A stretch of DNA of 64,000 nt from Flavobacterium aquaticum (GTDB taxonomy: Bacteria; Bacteroidota; Bacteroidia; Flavobacteriales; Flavobacteriaceae), in contig NZ_QLMI01000003.1 in assembly GCF_003259835.1 (NCBI RefSeq), positions 337,965 to 401,964 of the forward strand. The letters run 5' to 3'. Within the stretch, counting starts at the first letter, position 1; the number at the start of each line of letters is the position of its first letter. This document shows positions 26,108 to 35,237 of the stretch, piece by piece. A program made the translations under genes and the position numbers. The notes beneath the pieces are model-generated. The model was not told the origin of the DNA, made no database searches, and saw only the letters and a program-made list of their open reading frames with translations.

Positions 26108-26141
26108 TTGTCTAATTGACACATTGTCTAATTATCTAATT
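26108..26141 (+). repeat. Iterated TTGTCTAATT words before accC
   Basis: TTGTCTAATT occurs twice (26108-26117, 26124-26133), followed by ATCTAATT (26134-26141), ending eight bases before the accC ATG. Together with the heptamer array it fills most of the 91-base accB-accC gap. Confidence 0.8.
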
Positions 26142-26149
26142 AAAAAAAC

Positions 26150-27499
26150 ATGTTTAAAAAAATATTAATTGCCAATAGAGGTGAAATTGCACTACGTGTA
26201 ATTAGAACTTGTAGAGAAATGGGCATCAAAACGGTTGCGGTTTATTCAACTGTTGATGCTGAAAGTTTACACGTAAAATTTGCTGATGAAGCGGTTTGTA
26301 TTGGACCTGCACCAAGTAAAGATTCTTACTTAAAAATGTCAAATATTATAGCTGCTGCCGAAATTACAAATGCAGACGCTATTCACCCAGGATACGGATT
26401 CTTATCTGAGAATGCGAAATTTTCAAAAATTTGTCAAGAGCATGGTATCAAGTTTATTGGTGCTTCTCCAGAGATGATTGAAAAAATGGGAGACAAAGCT
26501 ACGGCAAAATCAACGATGATTGAAGCTGGAGTTCCTTGTGTTCCAGGTTCTGAAGGGATTTTAGAATCTCTTGAAGAAGCTAAAAAAGTAGCAAAAGAAA
26601 TCGGTTATCCCGTAATGATGAAAGCTACTGCAGGTGGTGGTGGTAAAGGTATGCGTGCTATTTGGAAAGAAGAAGAACTTGAAAAAGCTTGGGAAAGTGC
26701 ACGTATTGAAGCGGCTGCAGCCTTCGGAAATGACGGTATGTATATGGAAAAACTGATTGAAGAGCCACGTCATATCGAAATTCAAGTTGTTGGAGATTCT
26801 TTTGGAAAAGCGTGTCACTTATCAGAAAGAGATTGTTCAGTTCAACGTCGTCACCAAAAATTAACTGAGGAAACTCCTTCACCATTCATGACAGATGAAT
26901 TACGTGAAAAAATGGGTACAGCAGCAGTTAAAGCAGCAGAGTATATCAAATATGAAGGTGCTGGAACCGTTGAATTCTTAGTTGACAAACACAGAAACTT
27001 CTACTTCATGGAGATGAATACACGTATCCAAGTAGAGCATCCAATTACAGAGCAAGTTATTGATTACGATTTAATTCGTGAGCAAATTTTAGTTGCTGCT
27101 GGTGTGCCAATTTCTGGCAAAAACTACTATCCACAATTACATTCTATAGAATGTCGTATTAACGCTGAAGATCCTTATAACGATTTCCGTCCTTCACCAG
27201 GTAAAATTACGGTTTTACACGCGCCAGGAGGACACGGAGTACGTTTAGATACACACGTTTACGCTGGATATACAATTCCACCAAATTATGATTCTATGAT
27301 TGCTAAGTTGATTACAACAGCTCAAACTAGAGAAGAAGCTATCAATAAAATGAAGCGCGCTTTAGATGAGTTCGTAATAGAAGGAATCAAAACTACAATC
27401 CCATTCCACAGACAATTAATGGACGAACCAGATTATGTGGCTGGAAATTATACTACAAAATTCATGGAATCTTTTGTAATGAAAGATCCTCAAGAATAA
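26150..27499 (+). CDS. accC: Biotin carboxylase subunit of acetyl-CoA carboxylase
   Basis: 449 residues. ATP- and bicarbonate-dependent carboxylation of AccB-biotin. N-terminal [26 protein letters not shown]-grasp glycine loop [12 protein letters not shown], and the active-site run [18 protein letters not shown] are all intact. [10 protein letters not shown] and DYDSM-like C-terminal block ([12 protein letters not shown]) present. Ends in a strong terminator. Confidence 0.97.
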   Translation: MFKKILIANRGEIALRVIRTCREMGIKTVAVYSTVDAESLHVKFADEAVCIGPAPSKDSYLKMSNIIAAAEITNADAIHPGYGFLSENAKFSKICQEHGIKFIGASPEMIEKMGDKATAKSTMIEAGVPCVPGSEGILESLEEAKKVAKEIGYPVMMKATAGGGGKGMRAIWKEEELEKAWESARIEAAAAFGNDGMYMEKLIEEPRHIEIQVVGDSFGKACHLSERDCSVQRRHQKLTEETPSPFMTDELREKMGTAAVKAAEYIKYEGAGTVEFLVDKHRNFYFMEMNTRIQVEHPITEQVIDYDLIREQILVAAGVPISGKNYYPQLHSIECRINAEDPYNDFRPSPGKITVLHAPGGHGVRLDTHVYAGYTIPPNYDSMIAKLITTAQTREEAINKMKRALDEFVIEGIKTTIPFHRQLMDEPDYVAGNYTTKFMESFVMKDPQE

Positions 27500-27504
27500 T
27501 AACT

Positions 27505-27537
27505 AAAAAAGCGATTTCAATTGAAATCGCTTTTTTT
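27505..27537. terminator. Bidirectional terminator
   Basis: Perfect palindrome AAAAAAGCGATTTCAA and its complement, between accC and the convergent lipoprotein gene that ends at 27543. Confidence 0.88.
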
Positions 27538-27542
27538 ATGTT

Positions 27543-28028
27543 TTAAAAAGGCGGAGGTGGTGGTGGCTGAATTTTATTATTATCGTTGTATAAATTTACA
27601 GGAAGATATAATTCAAAAACAATATTTATATCTTCGTTATTATCTATTGCCTGTTTTAAGTTTTTTATGAAATCATTTAGATAATCATTTTCTAAGTTAT
27701 TGATTTTTCTATCCTTTATTTTAAATGTCAAGTTATTGTTTTTTATTTTGAAATCAACAACAACTTTGTTTTTTAATGATCTATCAAAATATATTATTCT
27801 TTTAATAGTGTCTTTTTTAACGAAATGTTTTTGAGAAATGTATTCAACTTTTTCAAGTTCATTAAAAATCTGTTTAAGTTTATTCTTTTCTATAGCTTTA
27901 TTTTTTGATATGATTTCAATTGATGAATAATCGGAATGATAAATAAAAACTTGATTTTCTTTGTTTTTACAACTAAAAGAAAAGAAAAATGTAAAGTATA
28001 AAACTAATTTGATATTTTTTGTTTTCAA
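27543..28028 (-). CDS. Hypothetical lipoprotein with poly-Pro C-terminus
   Basis: 161 residues, Lys/Asn-rich. Lipobox FSFSC with Cys20 followed by KNKEN. The body has alternating beta-type strands (KNKVVVDFKIKNNNLTFKIKD) and the protein ends in QPPPPPPF. I do not recognise the family. The start must be TTG (28028): no ATG lies upstream of the signal sequence in frame, and MKTKNIKLVLYF is a plausible signal start. It is 18 bases after the HExxH gene and probably co-transcribed with it. Confidence 0.65.
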   Translation of the reverse strand: MKTKNIKLVLYFTFFFSFSCKNKENQVFIYHSDYSSIEIISKNKAIEKNKLKQIFNELEKVEYISQKHFVKKDTIKRIIYFDRSLKNKVVVDFKIKNNNLTFKIKDRKINNLENDYLNDFIKNLKQAIDNNEDINIVFELYLPVNLYNDNNKIQPPPPPPF

Positions 28029-28046
28029 TTTTTAATGTGTTGGTTT

Positions 28047-28562
28047 TTATCCTAAACTTTTTATTAATTCCTCAATTTCTAGTTTCTGATTTTCATACTT
28101 CAATCGCAACGGATTGACTTCTTTTTCAGAACGGTCGTAATACACCATCGCTTTTTCTGCAAAAAACTTTTGATGATGTACAGAAGCCTTCGGAATTAAA
28201 GGGAATTCTTTGTGAAACAACATTTCGTAATACGCTTGCCATTCGCGCTCGTTTTTGTCTTGCATGGCAATTCCTGGTGCTTTTTGTTTAACATGCATCA
28301 TTTCGTGAGCCAATAAATTCAAAACCAAGACCAAAGAAAATGAAAACGTATTTTTAGGAATTCTAACAATTTGAGGTCCGCCAATAATTCCTTCAGCTGT
28401 CATTAAAATACTGTCGGGTTGAATTTCGTCTCTAAACTCAAAACCTCCAAAATTAGGATGCTCCATTTCGTAGATCTTTAAAAGCCACAAACCCGCTTCT
28501 TTCACTAAATCATGCTTGTGAAAGGTTTTGATGGTAAGTTCTATGTCTTCGAATGGCATCAT
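28047..28562 (-). CDS. Uncharacterised HExxH (zincin-like) protein
   Basis: 171 residues from ATG 28562 (the next codon is also ATG). No signal peptide, so cytoplasmic. HEMMH at residues 86-90 in LLNLLAHEMMHVKQ, and Glu106 in NEREWQAYYE is a candidate third zinc ligand. The N-terminal block PFEDIELTIKTFHKHDLVKE I take to be a conserved flavobacterial protein without known role. It lies 70 bases downstream of an S9 peptidase and just upstream of the lipoprotein. A peptidase function is inferred only from HExxH. Confidence 0.7.
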   Translation of the reverse strand: MMPFEDIELTIKTFHKHDLVKEAGLWLLKIYEMEHPNFGGFEFRDEIQPDSILMTAEGIIGGPQIVRIPKNTFSFSLVLVLNLLAHEMMHVKQKAPGIAMQDKNEREWQAYYEMLFHKEFPLIPKASVHHQKFFAEKAMVYYDRSEKEVNPLRLKYENQKLEIEELIKSLG

Positions 28563-28632
28563 TTTAAGGTCAAAAATCAAATTTAAGAGCAAGAACAATT
28601 TGAAAATTTAACTTGCTCTTGCCCTTGAAATT

Positions 28633-30534
28633 TTAAAGCGTTTCTTTCAACCAACCAAAAAATTCTCTTTGCCAAACCAGCGCATTTTGTGGTTTTAGTA
28701 CCCAATGGTTTTCATCTGGGAACAACAAGAATTTACTTTTAATTCCTTTTAATTGCGCCGCTTGAAAGGCTTCTTGTCCTTGTCCAATTGGCACACGGTA
28801 ATCTTTTCCGCCTTGGATAATTAAAATCGGAGTATTCCAGTTGTTGATTAACTTAATTGGATTGAATTCGTTATACGTTTTTTGAGCTGTAGCATTATTT
28901 TTTTCCCAATAAGCGCCACCGGAATCCCAATTCGTAAAGAACACTTCTTCTGTAGTTCCATACATACTTTCTGTATTGAAAATTCCACAGTGCGAAATGA
29001 ATGTTTTGAAACGGTTTTTGTGAATTCCAGCCAATTGAAATACAGAGTAACCTCCATAACTCGCACCAACAGCACCTAAACGCGTTTTATCTACAAATGA
29101 TTCTTTTGCTACATCGTCAATTGCTGCTAAATAATCATCCATTACTTGTCCGCCCCAATCGCCTGAAATTTGTTCGTTCCAAGCCGTTCCATGTCCTGGC
29201 ATTCCTCTACGATTTGGTGCCACAATTACATAACCTTGCGAAGCCATTAATTGGAAATTCCAACGGAAAGAATACGATTGTGTCAACGCACTTTGTGGTC
29301 CACCTTGGCAGTATAAAAGCGTTGGATATTTTTTAGTTTTATCGAAATTTGGAGGTAAAATTACCCAAACCAACATTTTTTTGCCATCGGTAGTCGTAAC
29401 CCAACGTTTTTCTGTTTTACAAGAAGCGATTTTAGCGTAAGCTTCATCGTTTACTTTAGTAATTTGTTTCCAAGTTTTCTTAGCTAAATCATAAGAATAT
29501 ACTTCTGGAGCATGGTTCATATCGTTTCTAGTTACTATAACCGAAGTTCCTGAGAAACCAACAATTCCATTCACATCAAAATCGCCATCCGTTAATTGAG
29601 TTATACGAACAGCAATTTTTGTTAAACCTGGAAAATTAACTTCAAAAAGTTGTTTCGTTCCTTTAATTGGAGCAATGAAGTATACTTTTTTTCCATCGGT
29701 ACTCCAAGTAAAACTATCAACTGTTCCGTCCCAACCAGCAGTTAAATTGATGTCTAATCCTCTATGACGAACGATAATATCATTTTTATCGGCTTCATAA
29801 CCATCGCGTTTCATTTGTAACCAAGACAAATCACCTTTTGGAGAAAAAATCGGATGCGTATCGTAACCTAAATTGCTTTCGGTAAGATTTTTTGTGGTTT
29901 TGGTTGCTAAATCGTATTCGTATAAATCAGTGTTAGTGCTTGTTGCATAAGCAGTTCCTGCTTTTTTTTTGCAAACGTAGATGATTTTTGTTCCATCAGG
30001 TGACCAAATGTAATCTTCATCACCACCAAAAGGTTTTTGAGGTGCATCAAATGGTTCGTTTGGCATAATATCAATTCCAATAGCATCTTTTTTATTTTCG
30101 GAATAGAAAACATGGTTGTGAGTTCCATCATTCCAAGTGTCCCAATGACGATAATCTAAGCCTGTATACACTTGGGCAGTAGTTTTTGATAATTCTGGAT
30201 AAATGTCTTTTCCTAATAATTTCTCTACTTTCACCTCTTTTGAAAATAAAAGGTTTTTTCCATCATGAGAAACGTTTTTATCAGCTAATAATGATTTATA
30301 ATCTTCCACCAAAGTTGCATTTCCACCTTGAACTGGAATCGTGTAATATTTTGAATTGATTTTATTTTCTTCAATGGAAGGCGTTCCGACTTTATAAACC
30401 AAAAGTTTTCCATCTTTTGAAATTCCTAAAGGTGTTACTCTTCCTAATTGCCATAAGGTTTCTGGAGTTAGGTTTTGCTGTGCTAATGTACTCATACTTA
30501 TCATGCTGAAAATGAGAAAAATGTAATTTTTCAT
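28633..30534 (-). CDS. S9 family peptidase (acylaminoacyl-peptidase-like)
   Basis: 633 residues from ATG 30534. Signal peptide 1-18 (ending TLAQ), so periplasmic or exported. N-terminal seven-bladed propeller (about 25-380: IWSPDGTKIIYV, FTWSTDGKKVYFIAP repeats) and C-terminal alpha/beta hydrolase with nucleophile Ser492 in GASYGGYS and His610 in DENHWVLKPQN; an Asp in GGKDYRVPIGQ precedes it. It cleaves dipeptides or acyl-amino acids from short peptides. A longer frame reaching 30597 adds non-signal residues and is rejected. Confidence 0.92.
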   Translation of the reverse strand: MKNYIFLIFSMISMSTLAQQNLTPETLWQLGRVTPLGISKDGKLLVYKVGTPSIEENKINSKYYTIPVQGGNATLVEDYKSLLADKNVSHDGKNLLFSKEVKVEKLLGKDIYPELSKTTAQVYTGLDYRHWDTWNDGTHNHVFYSENKKDAIGIDIMPNEPFDAPQKPFGGDEDYIWSPDGTKIIYVCKKKAGTAYATSTNTDLYEYDLATKTTKNLTESNLGYDTHPIFSPKGDLSWLQMKRDGYEADKNDIIVRHRGLDINLTAGWDGTVDSFTWSTDGKKVYFIAPIKGTKQLFEVNFPGLTKIAVRITQLTDGDFDVNGIVGFSGTSVIVTRNDMNHAPEVYSYDLAKKTWKQITKVNDEAYAKIASCKTEKRWVTTTDGKKMLVWVILPPNFDKTKKYPTLLYCQGGPQSALTQSYSFRWNFQLMASQGYVIVAPNRRGMPGHGTAWNEQISGDWGGQVMDDYLAAIDDVAKESFVDKTRLGAVGASYGGYSVFQLAGIHKNRFKTFISHCGIFNTESMYGTTEEVFFTNWDSGGAYWEKNNATAQKTYNEFNPIKLINNWNTPILIIQGGKDYRVPIGQGQEAFQAAQLKGIKSKFLLFPDENHWVLKPQNALVWQREFFGWLKETL

Positions 30535-30619
30535 ATCTGTTATTTTTAAAACGAAGCTAAATGTAGCAATTTTTTCAAAAAATATGCCTATTTTCACAAT
30601 CTTAAAAGCAAACTTGATA

Positions 30620-31882
30620 ATGAAAAAATTAGCACTACACTGGCAAATATTACTAGGAATGGTTTTCGGGGTTTTATTTGCTTTTATATTGATTCAATTT
30701 ACATGGGGAAAAGACGTTATTGTGGATTGGGTAAAACCATTCGGAACCATATTTATTAATTTATTAAAGTTAATTGCAGTTCCACTTATTTTGGCTTCAC
30801 TAATTAAAGGAATTTCTGACTTAAAAGATATTTCTAAGCTGTCTAAAATGGGCGGAAGAACTATCGGATTATATATACTAACAACGGTTATTGCTGTTTC
30901 TATTGGATTAGTAATTGTTAATATTATTAAACCTGGAAGTTTTATCTCTGAACAAACTAGAACCGAATTAGTTTCAAGTTATACTGCTGATGCTAATTCA
31001 AAAATTGAAGCAGCAAATAAGCAAAGTGAAGTTGGTCCATTACAATCATTGATTGATATTGTTCCTGATAATATTATTAAAGCTTCTGCTGATAACGGAA
31101 ATATGTTGCAGGTAATTTTCTTTGCAGTAATTTTTGGAATTGCTATGATTTTATTGCCTGAAGATAAATCTAAGCCCGTTAAAGATTTTTTCGATAGTTT
31201 CAATGAAATTATTTTGAAAATGATTGATATTATCATGTTGTTTTCGCCTATTGGTGTTTTTGCATTACTAGCTGCTATTGTAGCCGAATCACCAAGTTTA
31301 GATTTATTTAAAGCACTTGGGATGTATGGCTTAACCGTGATTATAGGATTAATTTTAGTAATGTCTTTCTATTTATTTTTGGTTAAAGTATTCGCTAAGA
31401 AAAGCCCAAAATTCTTTATCAATGGAATTTCTCCAGCTCAATTATTAGCTTTTTCAACGAGTTCAAGTGCAGCTACTTTACCAGTTACTATGGAAAGAAC
31501 GGTTGATAATTTAGGAGTTGATGATGAAGTAGCCAGTTTTGTTTTGCCAATTGGTGCCACAATTAATATGGATGGAACCAGTTTATATCAAGCGGTTGCA
31601 GCTGTTTTTATTGCACAATCTTTTGGTATGGATTTGTCTTTAGCTACTCAATTAGGAATTATTGTTACCGCAACTTTAGCTTCTATCGGAAGTGCCGCTG
31701 TTCCTGGTGCCGGAATGGTAATGTTGGTAATTGTGTTAGCACAAGCTGGAATTCCTGAAGCAGGTTTAGCTTTAATTTTTGCCATTGACCGACCTTTAGA
31801 TATGTGTAGAACTACTGTTAATGTTACTGGAGACGCTGCAGTTTCTATGATTGTAGCTAAATCTGTAAATAAATTGGCATAG
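30620..31882 (+). CDS. Dicarboxylate/amino acid:cation symporter (DAACS family)
   Basis: 420 residues from ATG 30620. Inner-membrane Na+ or H+ coupled uptake of glutamate, aspartate or C4-dicarboxylates. Family marks: serine-rich hairpin STSSSAATLPVT, INMDGTSLYQA in TM7, GSAAVPGAGMVML in hairpin 2, and DRPLDMCRTTVNVTGDA in TM8. The Arg in the last block is the side-chain carboxylate ligand in glutamate-type members, suggesting acidic substrates. It is two bases from dedA. The intergenic region to the divergent S9 gene is 85 bases, without an exact TAnnTTTG. Confidence 0.9.
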   Translation: MKKLALHWQILLGMVFGVLFAFILIQFTWGKDVIVDWVKPFGTIFINLLKLIAVPLILASLIKGISDLKDISKLSKMGGRTIGLYILTTVIAVSIGLVIVNIIKPGSFISEQTRTELVSSYTADANSKIEAANKQSEVGPLQSLIDIVPDNIIKASADNGNMLQVIFFAVIFGIAMILLPEDKSKPVKDFFDSFNEIILKMIDIIMLFSPIGVFALLAAIVAESPSLDLFKALGMYGLTVIIGLILVMSFYLFLVKVFAKKSPKFFINGISPAQLLAFSTSSSAATLPVTMERTVDNLGVDDEVASFVLPIGATINMDGTSLYQAVAAVFIAQSFGMDLSLATQLGIIVTATLASIGSAAVPGAGMVMLVIVLAQAGIPEAGLALIFAIDRPLDMCRTTVNVTGDAAVSMIVAKSVNKLA

Positions 31883-31884
31883 CT

Positions 31885-32568
31885 ATGAACGATTTTCATT
31901 GGACCAAACTTTTTAATCCTGAGTTCTACATTACTATGGAAGTCGGTGGAATTCCTATTGGAATCTACATGGTTTTATTCATCGTTTTTGCAGAAACAGG
32001 TTTGTTTGCTGGATTTTTTCTTCCAGGAGATAGTCTTTTGTTTCTTTCGGGAATTTATAGTCGTGAATTAGTTGAAACCTTTTTCATGATTCCAAGTGAT
32101 TTATCTAATGTTACGATTTTGGCATTGTTGATTGCTACAGCGGCAACTTTAGGAAATATTTTTGGGTATTGGTTTGGTGCCAAAAGTGGTCAGTTTTTAT
32201 ACAATAAAGAGGATAGTTTCTTTTTCAAAAAGAAATATTTATACGAATCGCAAGCGTTTTTTGAAAAACATGGAGGAAAAGCTATCATTTTTGCTCGTTT
32301 TCTTCCTATAGTTAGAACTTTTGTGCCCATTATCGCAGGAATTGTTCACATGGAAAAAAGTAAATTCATGTTTTATAACGTGTTGAGTTCGCTTTTATGG
32401 TCGTTTCTTTTGGTTTTTGCTGGACATTATTTGTACGGATTCTTTAACGAAGAATTTGGCATCGATTTAAAGAAACACATCGAAAAAATAATCCTAATTT
32501 TAATTGCAGTAACTACTTTTCCATTGGTTATGAAAGCAATTAAAGCAAGAAAAAATACAACGGATTAA
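31885..32568 (+). CDS. DedA family membrane protein
   Basis: 227 residues, about five TM segments. DedA signatures: ETGLFAGFFLPGDSLLFLSG, GNIFGYWFGAKSG, and the re-entrant FARFLPIVRTFVPIIAGIVHM with the conserved Arg. The family includes undecaprenyl-phosphate and phospholipid flippases. It follows the symporter by two bases and shares its transcript. The stop overlaps the stop of the convergent thioredoxin gene by four bases. Confidence 0.93.
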   Translation: MNDFHWTKLFNPEFYITMEVGGIPIGIYMVLFIVFAETGLFAGFFLPGDSLLFLSGIYSRELVETFFMIPSDLSNVTILALLIATAATLGNIFGYWFGAKSGQFLYNKEDSFFFKKKYLYESQAFFEKHGGKAIIFARFLPIVRTFVPIIAGIVHMEKSKFMFYNVLSSLLWSFLLVFAGHYLYGFFNEEFGIDLKKHIEKIILILIAVTTFPLVMKAIKARKNTTD

Positions 32569-34028
32569 TTATTACTTTGTAATAAGTTATTCAACTCTTG
32601 CTTGATTTTATCAGAATCAGGAGAAGGTGCTTTTGAATTTGAAATTTCACCGTTTGAGTTAATTAAAACATATCTTGGAATAAAATCAATAGCTAGTTTT
32701 TTTAAGTATTCTGAGGTTTTTGGATTAATGATGAAATAACTATTTTCGTTTAGTTTCTCAAATTGATTTGCTTTTTTCCAAGCTTCAAAGTTGGCATCTG
32801 TAGATAAGTATAAAAACACAATTTCTTTTTCTTTGAATTCTTCGTGTAATTTTCTCGAACTTGGAAATGCAGCTCTACATGGCGCACACCAACTCGCCCA
32901 AAAATCTATATAGATTATTTTACCTTTATTAGCTTCAATAAAAGATGATAACGTAGTTGCTTTTTTGTATTCGTCATATAAAACAACTTCTGAAGTATTT
33001 TGCTTTAAAGCTTCAATATCAACTAAAAAGGCACTTTCAAAACCTTCGATTAATTTTTTATCGTTTGAATGTTTTTTAAAAATTGAGATATAAGTTGATA
33101 GCTTTTGTGAATCTGTTTTTGCAATTCGATTCAAATAAACGTACAACAAATATTCTTTTGCTTTTGCAGAAAACAAGTCCGATTTCTCAATTTGAAGGAA
33201 ACTATTTTCGCTATCTTCATACTGAATGCTAACATCTTTAGTTTTGGTTTTGTTGTTAGTGGTTTTTAGTTCAAAATCTTTAATTTCTTTTTCGTATTTC
33301 TTAATTTTAAGTTCGTTTTTTACATATAATTCCAAAAAATAGCGATACGATTTTAACCAAATTAATTCTTCGTTTTGAAGATTGTTTTTATAATCAAAAA
33401 AATTTGTTTTTGTATCTGTATTTAACGTGTAAAAAGTAATGTAATTCAATTGCGCATCATACGTTTCTTGTGAAATTTTATCCAAATTTAAAAGTTCATC
33501 CAATGCTACTTTAGAGCTTTGAATAAAGCTAGCTAACTCCGTTTTATATTCTTTTTCTTCTTTTGAATTTCTACTTCTTTTATTCGTTTGATAAAAGACA
33601 AAATTATCAATCGGAAAACTTAAATTTAATTGGTGTTCAAGGTTTAAATCAAACGGTTTTACCGCTCTGTTTTGAATTTTGAAATTTGGAAATCCTTTTT
33701 CGTAATCAATTTCAACCACATCATTTGCATACAAAATGACCCTTGAACTTTTATTCAATTCTTTCCAATTGTGAATTAAAAAAATCTTATCCGATTCAAT
33801 ATTCAATTGTATCGTGTCGTTTTTTTCTTTGTTATTTGGTGAAAGATAAGTTTCTCTGTACGAATTGTGTTCCGAATAATTTATTAACGAATTCATTCTT
33901 TTAAATCCTGAAGTTTCTTCAAAATGGTAATTGCTTTTTTTGAAAACTAGGGTTATACTTTTTGAGGAATTTTGGGCAGAAATAATTTGGCTAAAAAACA
34001 GCGTTGTAAAAAGTAAATAAATTCTCAT
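32565..34028 (-). CDS. TlpA-type thioredoxin with long N-terminal domain
   Basis: 487 residues. Signal peptide 1-18 (ending ISA). Residues about 20-340 form a Lys/Asn/Glu-rich, mostly helical domain like the N-terminal part of flavobacterial TlpA/AhpC-like proteins. The thioredoxin fold is at about 355-480, with CAPC (Cys381, Cys384) in IDFWASWCAPCRAAFP and the cis-Pro region IDFIPRYVLINSNG. Probably a periplasmic thiol-disulfide oxidoreductase; the partner is unknown. Confidence 0.88.
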   Translation of the reverse strand: MRIYLLFTTLFFSQIISAQNSSKSITLVFKKSNYHFEETSGFKRMNSLINYSEHNSYRETYLSPNNKEKNDTIQLNIESDKIFLIHNWKELNKSSRVILYANDVVEIDYEKGFPNFKIQNRAVKPFDLNLEHQLNLSFPIDNFVFYQTNKRSRNSKEEKEYKTELASFIQSSKVALDELLNLDKISQETYDAQLNYITFYTLNTDTKTNFFDYKNNLQNEELIWLKSYRYFLELYVKNELKIKKYEKEIKDFELKTTNNKTKTKDVSIQYEDSENSFLQIEKSDLFSAKAKEYLLYVYLNRIAKTDSQKLSTYISIFKKHSNDKKLIEGFESAFLVDIEALKQNTSEVVLYDEYKKATTLSSFIEANKGKIIYIDFWASWCAPCRAAFPSSRKLHEEFKEKEIVFLYLSTDANFEAWKKANQFEKLNENSYFIINPKTSEYLKKLAIDFIPRYVLINSNGEISNSKAPSPDSDKIKQELNNLLQSNN

Positions 34029-34118
34029 TTTTTCAGATTTTTATATCATAACGCAAATAACGAGATTTAGTGTGTAACTAAAAACAAATTCTTACATTTA
34101 CTTTTTAAATTTAGAACA

Positions 34119-35231
34119 ATGCAACTCAGTTATTGGGAAATAAAAAATTGGTTTTCAAACGTAGATTTTACTATCGTTGGTAGTGGAATTGTAGGTTTGC
34201 ATACTGCATTAGCTTTGCGCGAACGATTTCCTTCATCAAAAATTTTAATTCTCGAAAAAGGTGTTTTGCCTCAAGGAGCGAGTACAAAAAATGCTGGTTT
34301 TGCTTGTTTTGGAAGTATTTCCGAAATCATAGACGATTTAAAAACGCATACCGAAGAAGAAGTAATACAATTGATTCAAAAACGATATGCAGGATTGCAA
34401 TTGCTTCGAAAAAATCTCGGTGATTCCGTTATTGATTTGAAACCTTATGGTGGTTATGAGTTGTTTTTGAAAGAAGACGAATCGTTTTATAACGAATGTA
34501 TTCAAAAAATACCGTTCATTAATGATATTATCAAACCGCTTTTTAAAACGGATGTTTTTTCGAAAGAAATAGATCGATTTAATTTTGGAGGTATTTTCGA
34601 AAATTTGATTTTCAATCCATTTGAAGCGCAAATCGACACTGGGAATATGATGCAAGCGTTGCTAAAAAAAGCATATCAAAACGACATCCTTATTTTAAAC
34701 AATCAAACAGTAACAAGCTTTCAAGAACTAAACGATGGTGTTGAGGTGGAAACTAACGGAATTACATTCAAAACCAATAAATTATTATACACCACAAATG
34801 GTTTTGCATTGCAATTGACCAATAATCAAGTTAAGCCGGCAAGAGCGCAAGTTTTGATTACAAAACCAATTCCGAATTTAGATATTAAAGGTACTTTTCA
34901 TTTAGATAAAGGCTATTTTTATTTTAGAAATATCAACGATAGAATTCTTTTTGGTGGCGGAAGAAACTTAGATTTCGAAGGCGAAACTACTACTTCACAT
35001 GATACAACCGAATTGATTCAAAATAAATTGGAAGAGTTATTAAAAACTGTAATTTTGCCACATCAAACGTTCGAGATTGAACACCGATGGAGCGGCACTA
35101 TGGGCGTGGGAACACACAAAAAACCTATAGTAGAACAACTTTCAAACCATGTGTATTGCGGAGTTAGAATGGGGGGAATGGGAGTTGCCATTGGCAGTTT
35201 AGTCGGGCAAGAATTAGCAGATTTGATATAA
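34119..35231 (+). CDS. FAD-dependent oxidoreductase (DAO family)
   Basis: 370 residues. Rossmann FAD motif VGSGIVGLHTALALRE at 20-35 with LILEKG after it, GASTKNAGFACFG (typical DAO/glycine oxidase), and the C-terminal GVRMGGMGVAIGSLVGQELA flavin block. The substrate is unknown; family members oxidise amines or amino acids. It is the first of four co-directional genes with gaps of 6, 6 and 10 bases. A near-consensus TACATTTA at 34093-34100 may be its -7 element. Confidence 0.88.
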   Translation: MQLSYWEIKNWFSNVDFTIVGSGIVGLHTALALRERFPSSKILILEKGVLPQGASTKNAGFACFGSISEIIDDLKTHTEEEVIQLIQKRYAGLQLLRKNLGDSVIDLKPYGGYELFLKEDESFYNECIQKIPFINDIIKPLFKTDVFSKEIDRFNFGGIFENLIFNPFEAQIDTGNMMQALLKKAYQNDILILNNQTVTSFQELNDGVEVETNGITFKTNKLLYTTNGFALQLTNNQVKPARAQVLITKPIPNLDIKGTFHLDKGYFYFRNINDRILFGGGRNLDFEGETTTSHDTTELIQNKLEELLKTVILPHQTFEIEHRWSGTMGVGTHKKPIVEQLSNHVYCGVRMGGMGVAIGSLVGQELADLI

Positions 35232-35237
35232 AATATT

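Noticed and set aside
26063..26141. CRISPR array
   Set aside because: Units are 7-10 bases with no spacers and no cas genes in the window.
34338..34655. 105-codon open frame on the minus strand
   Set aside because: Antisense to the FAD oxidoreductase, unusual composition (Phe, Ile, Arg-rich), no start context.
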